Assembly: GCA_934281605.1 (NCBI GenBank)
Contig: CAKQXD010000005.1
Location: forward strand, 122,977-186,976
Reading direction: 5' to 3'
Length of the DNA: 64,000 nt
DNA from: an uncultured Clostridia bacterium
GTDB lineage: Bacteria; Bacillota; Clostridia; Peptostreptococcales; Anaerovoracaceae
In this document: piece by piece, positions 8,583 through 17,728 of the stretch
Numbering within the stretch: position 1 is the stretch's first letter
Layout: each line of letters opens with the position of its first letter
Program-made: the position numbers and the translations under genes
The notes under the pieces: generated by a model
Databases searched by the model: none
What the model saw: the letters and a program-made list of their open reading frames with translations, nothing else
Told to the model about the DNA's origin: nothing

Positions 8583-11432
8583 CTAATTCGGTGATTTACC
8601 GACTACATAATACGCTCGTTCTGAAGATTCTTTTACGTTATCTCCTGTCGTACGCTTGGTTGTCCAGTCACTCCATCCGGACCAGGAACCCCAGCGCCAG
8701 TAATTGTAACGGTACTTAGTCGTTGTTATTTGATAATTAATTTCCCCATTACGATCCATGACACGGATAAAAATATAGTCAGCATTTCCGTGATAAGCAG
8801 ATACCTTTTTTCCATTATCCTGTATATCATATACTTCACCAAAAAAAGTATATCGATGGCCTTTCTGTATATCATTATAGTATTTCAATACATTCTGCCC
8901 CGCTCGCTCTTCAGACTTAATATACAAAGGAATGTTTGCTATCCGATCACAATATGAAGCATGTGATGTTCCCGTATCTTTTTGTCCTTTTACAATATAA
9001 GTATATGCTTTACATTTGCAATGGTACGTCATGTGTGTATAACACCTTTTTTCAGCCACACTTTTTTCTATCCCATATGCTCCATAATCCGTTGGTGACA
9101 TACCTCCATTTTTATTACTCGTACTCCAAGTAGATTTACTTTGACTAATAATCTCTTTTTCTCCGGATCTATTCCATCCGCCCTTAGAAGAGCTGCCTGA
9201 AGTCACATACTCTTTCTGTCTTGTAGAATACCGATATCTCGGACTCGCAGAATATTTACTGCTGTCTGAATAACTGCTCTCATATGAAGAAGCCGACACC
9301 ATCTTTCCGGCCGTTCCGCAACTGACATTCAAGGTGATCTTCGTACCCTTTTCCTGTTTTCCACCTGGCGATGCAGAAATGACTTTTCCCCATCCCACAC
9401 TTTCACTATGGCTGTATGTAACAGTATAACGAAGGTCATGATTCACCAATGTATCTGCAGCCTCATTGTAGTGCATCCCTGTGACACCCGGAACTGATAC
9501 CTTTGTTCTGCCCTTACTTACAACCAGCTTGATCTTACTGCCCGGTTTCACATTCTTTCCAGAGCCAGGGTTCTGGCTGATTACCAGCCCGCTTGCGACC
9601 GTTTCACTGTGTTCATATGACACTGAATATTTTAAGTTATACGCACTTAAGGTCTGCTTGGCTTTCGACTCCTCCATATATGCCACATACGGCACCTCTA
9701 CCTTACGCTCTCCACTGCTGACAGTGACTGTGATCGTCGTGCCCTGTTTTACAGAATTTCCTTTTTTAACACTCTGAGATAAAATCGTTCCCGCTGGTTT
9801 ATCGCTTGCTTTCACCGCTCCCTTTTCCACATATAACTTACTTTTAGCCGCTTTACTTACAGCACTATTAAAGCTCATCCCTGTAAGTCCTGGGACCGAT
9901 ACATCCTTAGACGGATCAATTCCCACAAGTCCTGTTGACACCGTTAAAACAATCTTCTTATTTAAGCTAACCTCTTCTCCAGATTTAACGCTCTGTTTTG
10001 CAATCATTCCTGCGGGAATCGCAGCTTCTGCATCCTTAAATGTGATATTGGTAAATCCTAAAGTTTCCAAAATCGCCTGCGCTTCTTCTTTCGACTCGCC
10101 AGAAACATCCACCATGACAATGGAATTTCCTGCACTGATTTTTACTTCCACCAATTCGCCTGCATTAACGATTCTTCCGGAATCCGGATACTGGGTCATA
10201 ACGCGCTTCTCGTCCACTTTGTTACTCTTATCCTGGCCTATGATTTTGAGCGTCAGATTGTTCTTTTCCACTTTCTTTGTTGCCTTGGTATCTTTCATAT
10301 TAATAACTTCCGGCACATATGCCTTGCCATCTTCCAGTGCAAAGGTAGACTTCTGCGACAGGAAAAATCCCGTACATACCAGAGCCAGCGCAATACATCC
10401 CACTAAGATCTTACTCCAAAGCGGCCATTTCCCTAAATCGATTTTCTTGCGTGTTCGGAATTTACGCTTAACATTTTCTGCATCTAATTCTTCTAAAAAC
10501 TGTTCTGCGGTCTGCGTCCGGTCTTCTGAAAAAACATTCATAGCATTCATCATAGCCGTCTCTTCTGACTTGGACAGCTTAACGCCCATTTTACCGATAG
10601 GTTTTACCTTATCATTTTCCGCACGCTCCATAGCGTCTTCCGGCGTTACTCCAGTCAGCATCTTATACATGGTCGCACCTACGGCATATACATCTGACCA
10701 CGGACCCTGAATACCTTTACTGCGGTACTGTTCCTCCGGAGCATATCCTTCTTTCAGGATTACAGAAAGACTCTTACTATGTTGTACCGTTGCATACCGG
10801 GATGCGCCGAAATCTAGCAGTTTCACCTGTCCATCGCTGCACAAAAAGATATTATCCGGTGCAATATCTCTATGGATAATATCGCCTTTATGTACTTCCT
10901 GCAAAGTTTTCAGCACACTTTTGATAATAGGCAAAGTTTCTTCCGGAGAAAGTTTGCCTTCCCGCGTGATTCTTTCCTTTAAGGTTTCCCCTTCCAGGAA
11001 TTCCATAACAATATATGCCGTATCATTGTCCAAAAAAGTATCTTTGATTTCTACAACGCCTTCCACCGCATTAAACTGTGCCAGTTTCTTCGCTTCTTCT
11101 GCAAATTTATCTTTTCCGATCGCAAACTGATTTTCTTTTTCTCCGGAATAGACCGTAATCGTTTCCTCACCCGGAACTCTGGTCGCAAATTCACTCGGAA
11201 GATACTCTTTGATTGCTACGACCTGTTCCAGAACAAAGTCCCATCCAATGTAGGTCACTCCAAATCCGCCATATCCAACGACTCTTCCAACAATGTATTT
11301 TCCATGAAGAACTGTCCCCGGCTCCATATGGTAAGCTTCTTTTGCGGGAGACCCATCTATATAGCCGCAATGCGGGCAAACATCATATTCCTGACTATAG
11401 GTTTTCATGCATCCCATGCATCGTTTTTCCAT
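8583..11432 (-). CDS. Zinc-ribbon Ser/Thr kinase with five PASTA repeats, second copy with different surface domain
   Basis: About 949 aa from the ATG at 11432, which has GGAG 9 nt upstream; an ATG at 11441 directly abuts the Shine-Dalgarno and is less likely. The organisation matches the downstream paralogue: Cys4 ribbon, kinase (HRDIAPDN, DFGASRY), membrane helix, five PASTA repeats, Ser/Tyr-rich linker, Trp-rich C-terminus (WGSWSGWSDW). The segment between linker and C-terminus differs: it carries Cys residues (CYTHMTYHCKCKAYTY) and an SH3-like look, and is not recognised. The pair appears to be a tandem duplication in which only the distal outer domain was exchanged. It probably reads a different surface cue with the same output. 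Confidence 0.95.
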   Translation of the reverse strand: MEKRCMGCMKTYSQEYDVCPHCGYIDGSPAKEAYHMEPGTVLHGKYIVGRVVGYGGFGVTYIGWDFVLEQVVAIKEYLPSEFATRVPGEETITVYSGEKENQFAIGKDKFAEEAKKLAQFNAVEGVVEIKDTFLDNDTAYIVMEFLEGETLKERITREGKLSPEETLPIIKSVLKTLQEVHKGDIIHRDIAPDNIFLCSDGQVKLLDFGASRYATVQHSKSLSVILKEGYAPEEQYRSKGIQGPWSDVYAVGATMYKMLTGVTPEDAMERAENDKVKPIGKMGVKLSKSEETAMMNAMNVFSEDRTQTAEQFLEELDAENVKRKFRTRKKIDLGKWPLWSKILVGCIALALVCTGFFLSQKSTFALEDGKAYVPEVINMKDTKATKKVEKNNLTLKIIGQDKSNKVDEKRVMTQYPDSGRIVNAGELVEVKISAGNSIVMVDVSGESKEEAQAILETLGFTNITFKDAEAAIPAGMIAKQSVKSGEEVSLNKKIVLTVSTGLVGIDPSKDVSVPGLTGMSFNSAVSKAAKSKLYVEKGAVKASDKPAGTILSQSVKKGNSVKQGTTITVTVSSGERKVEVPYVAYMEESKAKQTLSAYNLKYSVSYEHSETVASGLVISQNPGSGKNVKPGSKIKLVVSKGRTKVSVPGVTGMHYNEAADTLVNHDLRYTVTYSHSESVGWGKVISASPGGKQEKGTKITLNVSCGTAGKMVSASSYESSYSDSSKYSASPRYRYSTRQKEYVTSGSSSKGGWNRSGEKEIISQSKSTWSTSNKNGGMSPTDYGAYGIEKSVAEKRCYTHMTYHCKCKAYTYIVKGQKDTGTSHASYCDRIANIPLYIKSEERAGQNVLKYYNDIQKGHRYTFFGEVYDIQDNGKKVSAYHGNADYIFIRVMDRNGEINYQITTTKYRYNYWRWGSWSGWSDWTTKRTTGDNVKESSERAYYVVGKSPN

Positions 11433-11456
11433 CGTCATCATCTCCTGTTGTGGCGT

Positions 11457-13409
11457 TTATTTCGTTACATCCACCTTATTCGGTTCAATAAATTTCAAGC
11501 TTTCATTAACATCTGTATACGTGCTGAACGTCTTTTTATTCAGCGGCAGTAAGCCCTGATTTCGAACGCAGATCACATCCTGCCCTTCTTCACTTAAAGC
11601 ATATTTGATCAGCAGGCGGGCAATTTTCTGTTCCTTTTTATCAGACTGCGCATTGATGGAAATACTGTTCTTAAAAGAACCCACACTCATTCCATCCTTT
11701 GTAATCGCAGTAACATCCGAATATCCGCTCAGCGATTTCTGAATCGTCCCTTTCTCCGAAACATCACCTACATAATAGGTCAAGTCCTCCGCTAAAAATT
11801 CTTTCTGAGCCGTTTCACTGTATGTGACATCCTTCCAGCGCCTATCCCCAGTCTTCGTATATTTTGAATCAAAGACCGGATCCTTTTTATCTGCTTTATC
11901 CAGATCTACGCCATCCTCTTCTACATAAGAAATCTCTGCCTGATTGCTTAAATATGTATTCTCATATAAGACGTCCTGTGTAAATCCCAGCGGAATACTG
12001 CGACTTTCCTTGATCGCTTTGGAATGATCCCGAAGCAGATAAAATGCTCTGAGTGGCAGATCGCTCCAAATCGATTTTATGCTGGCTTTCGCTGCGGTAT
12101 CATCAACATAATCTCCCATAAATACGGTCGGACCCGTGCCTGCACTGATTGCCGCATTCACTTCTTTTTCATAGGACGAAGCATCAATATATTTAAAGTC
12201 CACATCTTTTCCCTTGAATTTTTTCTCGAAACTTTCTTCCAGCTCTTTATATCGGTTTTCATCTGCATCCGTACTTACTGGAATCCAGGCGGTGATTTTA
12301 CCGTTCGGCACACCCTCCCCGGAAATATCGCTATACATACCGAAATACTGATAGCTGGCAAATCCAACGATAAGTGCAACTACAATGATCGATACCGCTC
12401 TGGTCCATCTTCTGAATTTGATTTTCTGATCAGGTGATTTTACTGTTTTTTCGTGATTTAATGCCTCCAGAAACTTTCCCACGCTTGAAAAACGCACTTC
12501 CGCATTCTTGGCCATACCGGTCAAAATAACACTGTCCAGCCATGGTGGAATTTCCGCATTATAAAAGCTCGGCTTTTCCAAAGTATCCTCTACCACACGA
12601 TCCAGCGATTCCACCGGCAGCTTCCCCGTAATCAATTTATACAGAGTTGCTGCAAGGGCATATACGTCCGTTCTCGGTCCCTGCCTGCTCTTGCTCCGGT
12701 ATTGTTCCGGCGGAGCGTATCCAGGCTTCAGTACAACAGACAAGGTCTGAGTCTTCTCACCCGTAGATAACCGCGCTGCACCAAAGTCCAGCAGTTTGAC
12801 TCTCCCATCCCTGCACAAGAAAATATTATCTGGAGAAATATCTCGATGCACGACTTTCCCTTTATGTATCGCAACCAACGCCTTCCCTACTTCATTGATC
12901 ACATGGAGTGCATCATCGATCGCCATCTTCTGATCCGGAAACTGTGTCACATACGTTTTCAAATCAGTACCTTCCAGAAGCTCCATAATAATATATGCGG
13001 TATTATTTGCTTCCAAAAAACCATATACATACACGATATTCGGTTCTTTACTGAACTTTGCCATCGTACGAGCTTCCTGCAAAAAACGCTGCAGGCCTGC
13101 ATCATACTGCGTTTTTTTCTCTCCGCCCAGAACAAGCACATTGGCTGTTCCCGGAACACGGTTCACCAGTCCATTGGGATAGTATTCCTTGATTGCAATC
13201 TTTATCCCCAGATCTTCATCCCATGCCATGTAAGTGACGCCAAAACCGCCGTATCCTATTACCGTTCCAATAATATAGCGATCATCCAACACTGTACCGG
13301 GCACCAGATGAGAGGCCACCTTAGGTGGAGTCCCCTTCTGAAATCCACAGTAAGGACAAATATCATATCGATCATCGTACACTTCCATGCAATTTAAACA
13401 ACGAGCCAT
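11457..13409 (-). CDS. Zinc-ribbon Ser/Thr kinase fused to an extracellular solute-binding-protein-like domain
   Basis: About 650 aa from the ATG at 13409, which has GGGAGGTC upstream; the frame extends to 13442 but lacks a better site. N-terminal Cys4 ribbon (MARCLNCMEVY..CPYC), kinase core (GYGGFGVTY, HRDISPDN, DFGAARL, GYAPPEQY) to about residue 325, then one membrane helix (AVSIIVVALIVGFASYQYF). The outside ~290 residues look like a family-1 ABC solute-binding protein: GKITAWIPVS start, FEKKFKG, AAISAGTGPTVFMGD, and an end like ALSEEGQDVICVRNQGLLPL. This implies ligand capture coupled directly to Ser/Thr phosphorylation rather than transport. No matching ABC permease is adjacent. The SBP assignment is pattern-based. 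Confidence 0.9.
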   Translation of the reverse strand: MARCLNCMEVYDDRYDICPYCGFQKGTPPKVASHLVPGTVLDDRYIIGTVIGYGGFGVTYMAWDEDLGIKIAIKEYYPNGLVNRVPGTANVLVLGGEKKTQYDAGLQRFLQEARTMAKFSKEPNIVYVYGFLEANNTAYIIMELLEGTDLKTYVTQFPDQKMAIDDALHVINEVGKALVAIHKGKVVHRDISPDNIFLCRDGRVKLLDFGAARLSTGEKTQTLSVVLKPGYAPPEQYRSKSRQGPRTDVYALAATLYKLITGKLPVESLDRVVEDTLEKPSFYNAEIPPWLDSVILTGMAKNAEVRFSSVGKFLEALNHEKTVKSPDQKIKFRRWTRAVSIIVVALIVGFASYQYFGMYSDISGEGVPNGKITAWIPVSTDADENRYKELEESFEKKFKGKDVDFKYIDASSYEKEVNAAISAGTGPTVFMGDYVDDTAAKASIKSIWSDLPLRAFYLLRDHSKAIKESRSIPLGFTQDVLYENTYLSNQAEISYVEEDGVDLDKADKKDPVFDSKYTKTGDRRWKDVTYSETAQKEFLAEDLTYYVGDVSEKGTIQKSLSGYSDVTAITKDGMSVGSFKNSISINAQSDKKEQKIARLLIKYALSEEGQDVICVRNQGLLPLNKKTFSTYTDVNESLKFIEPNKVDVTK

Positions 13410-13434
13410 TTTGACCTCCCATTTACGCTCAGTA

Positions 13435-14562
13435 TCATCCACCTAACTGAATCAGCCACTCCGGCTTTACTGTTAAGTTCGTGTACCAATTTACACCATA
13501 AAATATTCCTATCAGTAATAGGATCCACACTACAATCATAATGATATTTGTAGCAGATTCTTCTCTTTCAGAACTGGTATCTTCCGGCTTCTGAAAGAAA
13601 ACACCTCTATTTAGAGCTTCTTCAAATTCGGATGCATTATGAAAACGCTCCGCCGGATCCAGCGCCATCGCTTTCATAATAATCCGATCGACCCAGCTCG
13701 GCAGATCTTGCCGAAGGATCCCCGGTCTTGTCATATCATTTTCTTTGGTGCGCTCCAGTGCTTCTGGCGGCACTTTACCAATAACCATTCGATAAAGAAC
13801 GGCTCCAAGCGCATATAAATCCGTCCTCTCATCCTGCTTTGTCCGACTTGCATACTGTTCAGGCGGCGCATATCCAGGCTTTAAAATAACAGACAGGCTC
13901 TGGGATTTTTCTGCCGTAAACAAACGGGCTGCACCAAAATCCAAAATCTTGATGTCACGATTTTCGCATATCATAATATTACCTGGCGAGATATCACGAT
14001 GAATCGTTCCTCCTTTATGAATCACCTTTAGTGCACAAGCAATTTTTTTAGCAAGCTCTATCGCCTCTTCTACCGGCATCCGCCCTTCTGGATATTGTTT
14101 CAAATAGCTTTCCAGGGTTTCTCCCTCTACATACTCCATGACAATATAGGCAGTATTATTTGCTCTTAAATAATCATATACATGCACAATATTGCTTTCT
14201 TTATTAAATTGAGCAATTGTCTTTGCCTCTTCTAAAAAACGATCAATGCCCGCATGGTATTCCTGTTCCGAATCTGCTCCCATGTTGATCAGATCCATCG
14301 TCAGAAGACTCCTGTTAACCAAGCCAGCAGGATAAAATTCCTTTATTGCCGTTTTCATTCCCAGCTGTGTATCCCAAGCTACGTAAGTAACACCAAATCC
14401 ACCATGTCCAATTACAGTTCCAATAATATAGCGATCTGCAATAACAGTCCCCGGATACAAATGATATTTTATATCCGGGGGTGTACCTCTTTGAAATCCA
14501 CAGTAAGGGCAAACGTCATATTCTTCATCATAAATTTCCATACAATGCAAACAACGTTCCAT
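13435..14562 (-). CDS. Zinc-ribbon Ser/Thr protein kinase, single transmembrane segment
   Basis: 375 aa. Cys4 ribbon (CLHC..CPYC), kinase core with GHGGFGVTY loop, HRDISPGN, DFGAARLF, GYAPPEQY. A Glu/Ser-rich linker precedes one membrane helix (IIMIVVWILLLIGIFYGV) near residues 340-360, and only about 15 residues lie outside. The catalytic loop has Gly in place of the usual Asp/Glu before the Asn (SPGN), which many kinases tolerate. With no outer sensor it may be a downstream or partner kinase of the ectodomain-bearing copies. It lies 25 bp from the SBP-kinase and 24 bp from the membrane FHA protein, within the operon. Confidence 0.93.
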   Translation of the reverse strand: MERCLHCMEIYDEEYDVCPYCGFQRGTPPDIKYHLYPGTVIADRYIIGTVIGHGGFGVTYVAWDTQLGMKTAIKEFYPAGLVNRSLLTMDLINMGADSEQEYHAGIDRFLEEAKTIAQFNKESNIVHVYDYLRANNTAYIVMEYVEGETLESYLKQYPEGRMPVEEAIELAKKIACALKVIHKGGTIHRDISPGNIMICENRDIKILDFGAARLFTAEKSQSLSVILKPGYAPPEQYASRTKQDERTDLYALGAVLYRMVIGKVPPEALERTKENDMTRPGILRQDLPSWVDRIIMKAMALDPAERFHNASEFEEALNRGVFFQKPEDTSSEREESATNIIMIVVWILLLIGIFYGVNWYTNLTVKPEWLIQLGG

Positions 14563-14586
14563 CTCTAATGCCTTTCTTCTAAATTT

Positions 14587-15348
14587 CTAATTCAAAATAA
14601 AACGTTCCTTTGGTTCTCCCAGGTAAATTTCCGTGCCTCTTGGAACCTGCATCTCAAATTCCTTAACCAGACGCTTTCCGTCACTGAAAAAGGTTCCGTT
14701 TTTCGAAACATCTTTTACTGTATATGTAGCCGTAGCCGGAACATAGGTGATAATACAGTGGATTCTGCTGACCGTTTTATTGCTCAGAATCAGATTGCAC
14801 TGATCTGCATCCTTTCCCACAACCAGTACGTTATCTGCTGCAAAGACGCCTCCGGCGAACTCCCCGGCAACGCACTTTACTTCACCGTAATAATTGTTCT
14901 CATCCTGCATATCCTGTTTTTCTGATAAAAAGAATACTAACAGTCCAACGATCGCAATCACTGCGCCTGCAATATTCATATAGAGCCCAGCGTATGCTAA
15001 CTCATTTGCGATCAAGAAAATGTCAATAATGATAAACCATGCTGCACCAATCGCTCCTAAAACAAAATCCAGCACTTTTTTATTCGACTTTACGAAAACA
15101 AGTACCGCTGTCATCACCATGATCAATGCTGGAGCCCAGTACAAAATAATCTTTACCAGAATCGGATAGTCTGCAAATATCTGATAATCCGTAACGGATA
15201 GTGCCGCACCGATGAGTGAGGTGGTCTCACTGGATACTAAGAAGTCCCACATTGTAGCACCAAATTCTATCGGAATAAATATGTAAGCAAGTGCAACTGC
15301 TGCTCCTACGCAATAAACTATTTTCCAAATCAAATCTTTATTTTTCAT
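14587..15348 (-). CDS. Polytopic membrane protein with C-terminal FHA domain
   Basis: 253 aa. About four to five hydrophobic segments occupy residues 8-145. A cytosolic FHA domain fills the last ~90 residues: VLVVGKDADQC, SRIHC, KNGTFFSDGKRL. FHA domains bind phospho-threonine peptides, so the protein can dock to products of the neighbouring kinases at the membrane. The core FHA residues are visible (Gly of VGK, Ser-Arg-x-His, Asn-Gly). The transmembrane part is not a family I can name. It is adjacent to, and similar in plan to, the next gene upstream. AGGAG precedes the start. Confidence 0.88.
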   Translation of the reverse strand: MKNKDLIWKIVYCVGAAVALAYIFIPIEFGATMWDFLVSSETTSLIGAALSVTDYQIFADYPILVKIILYWAPALIMVMTAVLVFVKSNKKVLDFVLGAIGAAWFIIIDIFLIANELAYAGLYMNIAGAVIAIVGLLVFFLSEKQDMQDENNYYGEVKCVAGEFAGGVFAADNVLVVGKDADQCNLILSNKTVSRIHCIITYVPATATYTVKDVSKNGTFFSDGKRLVKEFEMQVPRGTEIYLGEPKERFILN

Positions 15349-15366
15349 AATATGATTCTCCTATTT

Positions 15367-16215
15367 CTACTTTAAAAGGAATTTAATATCTCCTGGCAAA
15401 ACAATGATCGAGCCCTTAGGCAATGCGGTTCGAGCGCCCGGCGTCATTCTGGCGCCATTTTCGAAGTAAACACCATTTCGCGATTCATCTGTAACAAAGA
15501 ATCTGTGAGCCACACCATCATACTCGACAACACAGTGCCTGCGGCTTACTTTTCCATTAGCAGAACCCTGTCCTACAACTACCGAAGCTACCGCCGGGTC
15601 TCTTCCTATCACAATGCTCTGGTTTGGTTCCATAACAACACTTGCTCCAGCGATATCACCTGACAAGCAGCGTAAAAATCCTTCTGACACAGGCTGTGCA
15701 CCATATTCTCCGTAATCAGCGCTTCCATAACGATATTTTGATTCTCCGAAAGCTAAAATCATGAAGAAGATCAATGGCAGTAGAACCAGTCCTACCGTAA
15801 AACCGCCGCCATATCCAAAGGCTACAGAAATGCGATATTTCAGCATAATAGTAATCACTATCGATGCAATTGCGCCAATAGCAGTAATGAACCCACCTAT
15901 AATCATTGCCGCATTGATTCCAAGGAAGACGTTCGATAAACCTTCATAAAAGATAAAATCGCCAACAATTACCGCGCCATATGAAGCGATATACACGATA
16001 AACCACTTCGTCTGCCAGCACAACTTGAAAAATACGTACCAGTTATAAAATGGAATCAAGGATTTCCAAGGTTTCTCATTTGCTTTTTCAAATACTACCG
16101 CAATCGAAGTATAATAGGCACCAACCGCTACTACACCTATAAAAGCGGATACAACATATAAAACTACGAGACTAACTGCAAGTCCTGAAAGTAAATACAA
16201 TGGATCGTAATACAT
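15367..16215 (-). CDS. DUF5684-like membrane protein with C-terminal FHA domain
   Basis: 282 aa. The N-terminal ~165 residues hold several membrane segments with the pattern VFEKANEKPWKSLIPFYNWY, typical of DUF5684/signal-peptidase-associated membrane proteins of Clostridia. A C-terminal FHA domain follows (SIVIGRDPAVASVVV, VSRRHCVVEY, SRNGVYFENG). It should sit in the membrane with the phosphothreonine-binding domain in the cytosol. The two tandem membrane FHA proteins could recruit kinases, the soluble FHA proteins or PP2C to the membrane; this is inference. GAGGTG precedes the ATG. Confidence 0.88.
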   Translation of the reverse strand: MYYDPLYLLSGLAVSLVVLYVVSAFIGVVAVGAYYTSIAVVFEKANEKPWKSLIPFYNWYVFFKLCWQTKWFIVYIASYGAVIVGDFIFYEGLSNVFLGINAAMIIGGFITAIGAIASIVITIMLKYRISVAFGYGGGFTVGLVLLPLIFFMILAFGESKYRYGSADYGEYGAQPVSEGFLRCLSGDIAGASVVMEPNQSIVIGRDPAVASVVVGQGSANGKVSRRHCVVEYDGVAHRFFVTDESRNGVYFENGARMTPGARTALPKGSIIVLPGDIKFLLK

Positions 16216-16246
16216 TTACTTCACCTCTTCTCCTTTTACCGGCTTA

Positions 16247-16867
16247 CTATTCTGCATCTGTCTTGTAATCATCCCATGTAAAATCAGGTCCACAGCACGG
16301 AACGAACATCAGCTTTGTATTTCCTACTGCGAGGAAGTCCTTGGCATTGATCTTGACAGCCTGAAGCACAACTTCATCATTTACATAAAACAATTCACTG
16401 GACATACCAGGCTGTGCCAAGAAGTTCCGGGATTTTGGATCATAAATAACGATCGCATGCTTTTCACGTGATACAGAAGCATCCCCCTGCAGAACAATAT
16501 CATTTACCATCGGATTTCTTCCAATAAAGTTCTTGCCGGCCTTTAACGTAAAGCTCTGCCCAAACTCATTTCCTTCTACACATACCAGCCATCCCACAAC
16601 AGGTTCCACTCCTACTTCACTGGAATAGAATCCAACTGTTTTTTCTGAATCATCCGGGATCGCATGAACGATACCAGGTTCCATTTTAGGCTCTGTCAAC
16701 GGTTCTGTTTGATCGACTTCTCTGGCTGCTTCCTGATTTGGTGTAATATCAATGGAAACTGTCATATCTCCTGCCGGATCATTGCTGCCGATTCCCGCAC
16801 AATGTGGACAGTAATCAAACTTATCGCCATCGTAATAATGTCCATTGTTGCATTTTATTAAATTCAT
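16247..16867 (-). CDS. Zinc-ribbon FHA-domain protein
   Basis: About 206 aa from the ATG at 16867 (AGGAGG 7 nt upstream); an in-frame ATG at 16894 is less well placed. The N-terminus has a ribbon-like motif CNNGHYYDGDKFDYCPHC with two Cys pairs or Cys/His ligands. A linker with several Thr (candidate phospho-sites, e.g. DDSEKTVGFYSSE) leads to an FHA domain (NFIGRNPMVNDIVL, SREKHAIVIYD). It is soluble. It is a paralogue of 20371-20964, which has the same ribbon and the same EKTxGFY linker. The Thr-FHA layout recalls GarA/OdhI-type proteins that are switched by Thr phosphorylation, but homology was not tested. Confidence 0.88.
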   Translation of the reverse strand: MNLIKCNNGHYYDGDKFDYCPHCAGIGSNDPAGDMTVSIDITPNQEAAREVDQTEPLTEPKMEPGIVHAIPDDSEKTVGFYSSEVGVEPVVGWLVCVEGNEFGQSFTLKAGKNFIGRNPMVNDIVLQGDASVSREKHAIVIYDPKSRNFLAQPGMSSELFYVNDEVVLQAVKINAKDFLAVGNTKLMFVPCCGPDFTWDDYKTDAE

Positions 16868-16897
16868 AGGTGCTCCTCCTTCTGCTTGATTCAAGCA

Positions 16898-17725
16898 TTA
16901 CATATTTTTATTCTTATATTTCAATACAACGACTGTTGTATTATCCTGACTACCTTTACTATTCTTTAAAGCTTCTGAAGTCAAAGCTGCTGCGGTATCT
17001 TCAACAAAGTCCCCATGCTTCAACAGCTGTTCTACAATTTGATCTTCCCGCAAGGACTTATACAATCCGTCGCTGCATAACAGAACGATGTCATCATCCT
17101 GCAGCTCTAGGGGGCGAGGATGAATATCTATATACGCGGGATGGGTCGAGCCCAGATAGCTGACTAATGCATCCTTCCGTACCTTTGGATTAAATCGAAA
17201 GCTCCTGTCATGCTTCCTCTTTTTCGCCATAAAACTGTAGTTATGTTCATTGGTCAAACAGTTCAACTTACCATTCTTAAATACGTAAATCTTACTGTCA
17301 CCCACAGAGGCCCAATGGAGTAAACCATTTTTAATCAAAACGAAGACTGCAGTAGTCCCTGCTTTTCCTTCTATATCCAGAATCTGCTGGTTCGCCTCAT
17401 TCATGATTTCAAAAAATGATTTTTTTAAATCAGTATTTAAAACGGACTCCTCCAGCATCCTGGAAATATACTCTACTGCAGTAGCACTTGCTACTGCTCC
17501 ATTTTCCAATCCTCCCATTCCATCACACACCACCGCAGCGGCATAATCCGGGAACCACGATCGATCCATAAAAAAGGCATCCTGCTGATTGCTCCTTGTT
17601 CCAACAATACTGGAACTTCCCATCAAAATATCTGCATTACTGAATTCTTTTAAATCTTCATCATCGAGTTGAACTGTCATCGCTTCCGACACAGATTCAC
17701 GTAATTTTTTTTCTTTTTTTCTCAT
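16898..17725 (-). CDS. PP2C-family Ser/Thr protein phosphatase
   Basis: 275 aa. PPM/PP2C signature elements are in order: RSNQQDAFFMD, AAVVCDGMGG, SVGDSKIYVF, LLCSDGLY, SQDNTTVVVLK. The acidic residues that bind the two catalytic Mn/Mg ions are present. It has no membrane segment, so it is cytosolic. It should reverse phosphorylation by the kinases of the cluster. It is one of two PP2C genes in the operon, directly followed (4 bp gap) by the start region of the soluble kinase-FHA gene on its upstream side, suggesting an antagonistic pair. It lacks an obvious extra regulatory domain; about 35 N-terminal residues precede the PP2C core. Confidence 0.93.
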   Translation of the reverse strand: MRKKEKKLRESVSEAMTVQLDDEDLKEFSNADILMGSSSIVGTRSNQQDAFFMDRSWFPDYAAAVVCDGMGGLENGAVASATAVEYISRMLEESVLNTDLKKSFFEIMNEANQQILDIEGKAGTTAVFVLIKNGLLHWASVGDSKIYVFKNGKLNCLTNEHNYSFMAKKRKHDRSFRFNPKVRKDALVSYLGSTHPAYIDIHPRPLELQDDDIVLLCSDGLYKSLREDQIVEQLLKHGDFVEDTAAALTSEALKNSKGSQDNTTVVVLKYKNKNM

Positions 17726-17728
17726 ACC

